From Flaveria trinervia (taxonomy: Eukaryota; Streptophyta; Magnoliopsida; Asterales; Asteraceae), in assembly GCA_025506515.1 (NCBI GenBank), contig CM046442.1, positions 59,815,376-59,879,375 on the forward strand: DNA of 64,000 nt. The letters are read 5' to 3'. The position numbers were made by a program, and so were the translations under genes. The notes under the pieces are model-generated. The model had not been told where the DNA came from. It worked only from the letters and a program-made list of their open reading frames with translations, and ran no database searches. Each line of letters starts with the position of its first letter. Within the stretch, counting starts at the first letter, position 1. Below are positions 63,360 to 64,000 of this stretch, one piece after another.

Positions 63360-64000
63360 AGAAAAAGCCATGTGAAATATGTGGCTTATTCAATCATCTT
63401 ACTGATGATTGCTGGTATAAAAAGGGCTCCAAAGTCAAACACAATGAGAACATAAAAAGAAAATGGATAAAATGAAAACTGAGTTTGAAACCAAGTTTGT
63501 ACCAGCAACATCAAAACCTGTAACCCCAAAATCCAAAAAGAAATCCAAAAGGAAGGGGTTAATCAGGCAACAGATGAGGTTGCTCAAAGGAAGATGGTAC
63601 AACACACGAATCCATCACTTTCAAGCACTAATGTGTCTGATGAGCTGAAGGCTTTATCACAAAATCAGACACAACTTGTTATGATGGTTCAACATCTATT
63701 GGGGAGAGTTAACCAATTAGATGCTCCTGTGCTGATACCACAGAAAAGAAAATCCATGCCAAAGGATTCTTCTTCTTCACCATCTCCATCCCCTTAGGCT
63801 GTTCTTCATAGGAAATATGTTAGTTTACCATCTGTTGATGTGAACAGACCCTAAACCAAAAAGGTTTGGGTCTCAAAAACTAACTAATTTATTATGATTG
63901 CAGGGTTCTTCAGCATGCCATAGTAGCATCTGGTATATAGACAGTGGAGGATCTATGCATATGACAGGGAACAACTCTCTTCTTAATGATTACTCTCAAG
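63360..64000 (+). pseudogene. C second zinc knuckle, linker and protease start
   Basis: The second CCHC box is intact at about 63371-63412. The Lys-rich linker is interrupted by frame changes (63463-63648, 63594-63797, stop at 63796). The protease begins at about 63905: Ser-Ser-Ile-Trp-Tyr-Ile-Asp-Ser-Gly-Gly-Ser-Met-His-Met-Thr-Gly, with the active Asp kept. Cut by the window edge. Confidence 0.8.

Larger units (their letters stand above)
60037..64000 (+). mobile_element. C: SIRE-like Copia element, 5' LTR, gag and protease start
   Basis: LTR 60037-60811, intact primer site, gag, protease start; runs off the right edge. Only a few interruptions are visible, fewer than in D4 or E, so C may be the youngest insertion of this side. 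Confidence 0.9.

Overview
The window is repeat DNA from a large flowering-plant genome. Apart from a few short stretches I could not classify, every segment can be read as part of an LTR retrotransposon. I found no host gene, tRNA, rRNA or CRISPR. The protein style of the elements (SIRE/Maximus-like Copia with coiled-coil Gag and an extra 3' ORF; Tekay-like chromovirus Gypsy) is what I associate with eudicots, possibly Asteraceae, but the species is a guess. The family letters below are labels made for this annotation.

Families. A: a Copia lineage with LTRs of about 0.93-0.99 kb (TGTTGG...CCAACA), an unusual primer-binding site and a leader of about 1.45 kb. D: SIRE-like Copia, LTRs of about 0.8 kb (TGTAGG...CCTACA), with an additional 'env-like' ORF region after pol. 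E and C: two further SIRE-like Copia families. Gypsy-T: chromovirus with a C-terminal chromodomain and LTRs of about 2 kb.

Layout, left to right: 1-1312 A leader and gag start (minus); 1313-4258 D element D1 (plus, LTR and gag only); 4259-5830 unclassified retroelement debris with a 21-bp minisatellite; 5831-12658 E element (minus); 12659-13007 A LTR fragment (minus); 13008-14195 D LTR and env-like remnant D2 (minus); 14196-19858 D-like element D3 (plus), split by a probable solo LTR at 16151-18822; 19859-23861 Gypsy-T copy G1 (minus); 23862-26444 A copy A2 (plus); 26445-38651 long D element D4 (minus), the most complete one here, with LTR, gag-pol, env-like region and LTR; 38652-44007 Gypsy-T copy G2 (plus); 44008-59693 A copy A1 (plus), whose leader is split by a second A element, B (46047-55244); 59694-60036 Gypsy-T-type LTR fragment; 60037-64000 5' part of element C (plus).

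The right half is a stack of insertions: C in a Gypsy-T LTR, that LTR in A1, A1 in the 3' LTR of G2, with B separately inside A1. B is proved by a perfect 5-bp target duplication (GTAAG) and by the leader of A1 resuming after it. Almost all reading frames are broken, and several catalytic residues are lost.

Points of most interest: (1) a 14-bp stem hairpin with a GCATGC palindrome at its apex, plus a thrice-repeated 19-mer, in the leader of family A, resembling a retroviral dimerisation/packaging region; (2) a candidate internal promoter in D4 just upstream of the env-like ORF, preceded by the same TTC[C/G]GAA motif array that fills the D LTRs; (3) two independent tandem duplications of the reverse-transcriptase region, one in Gypsy and one in Copia, both with short homology at the joint; (4) separate short-motif arrays in the LTRs of four families.
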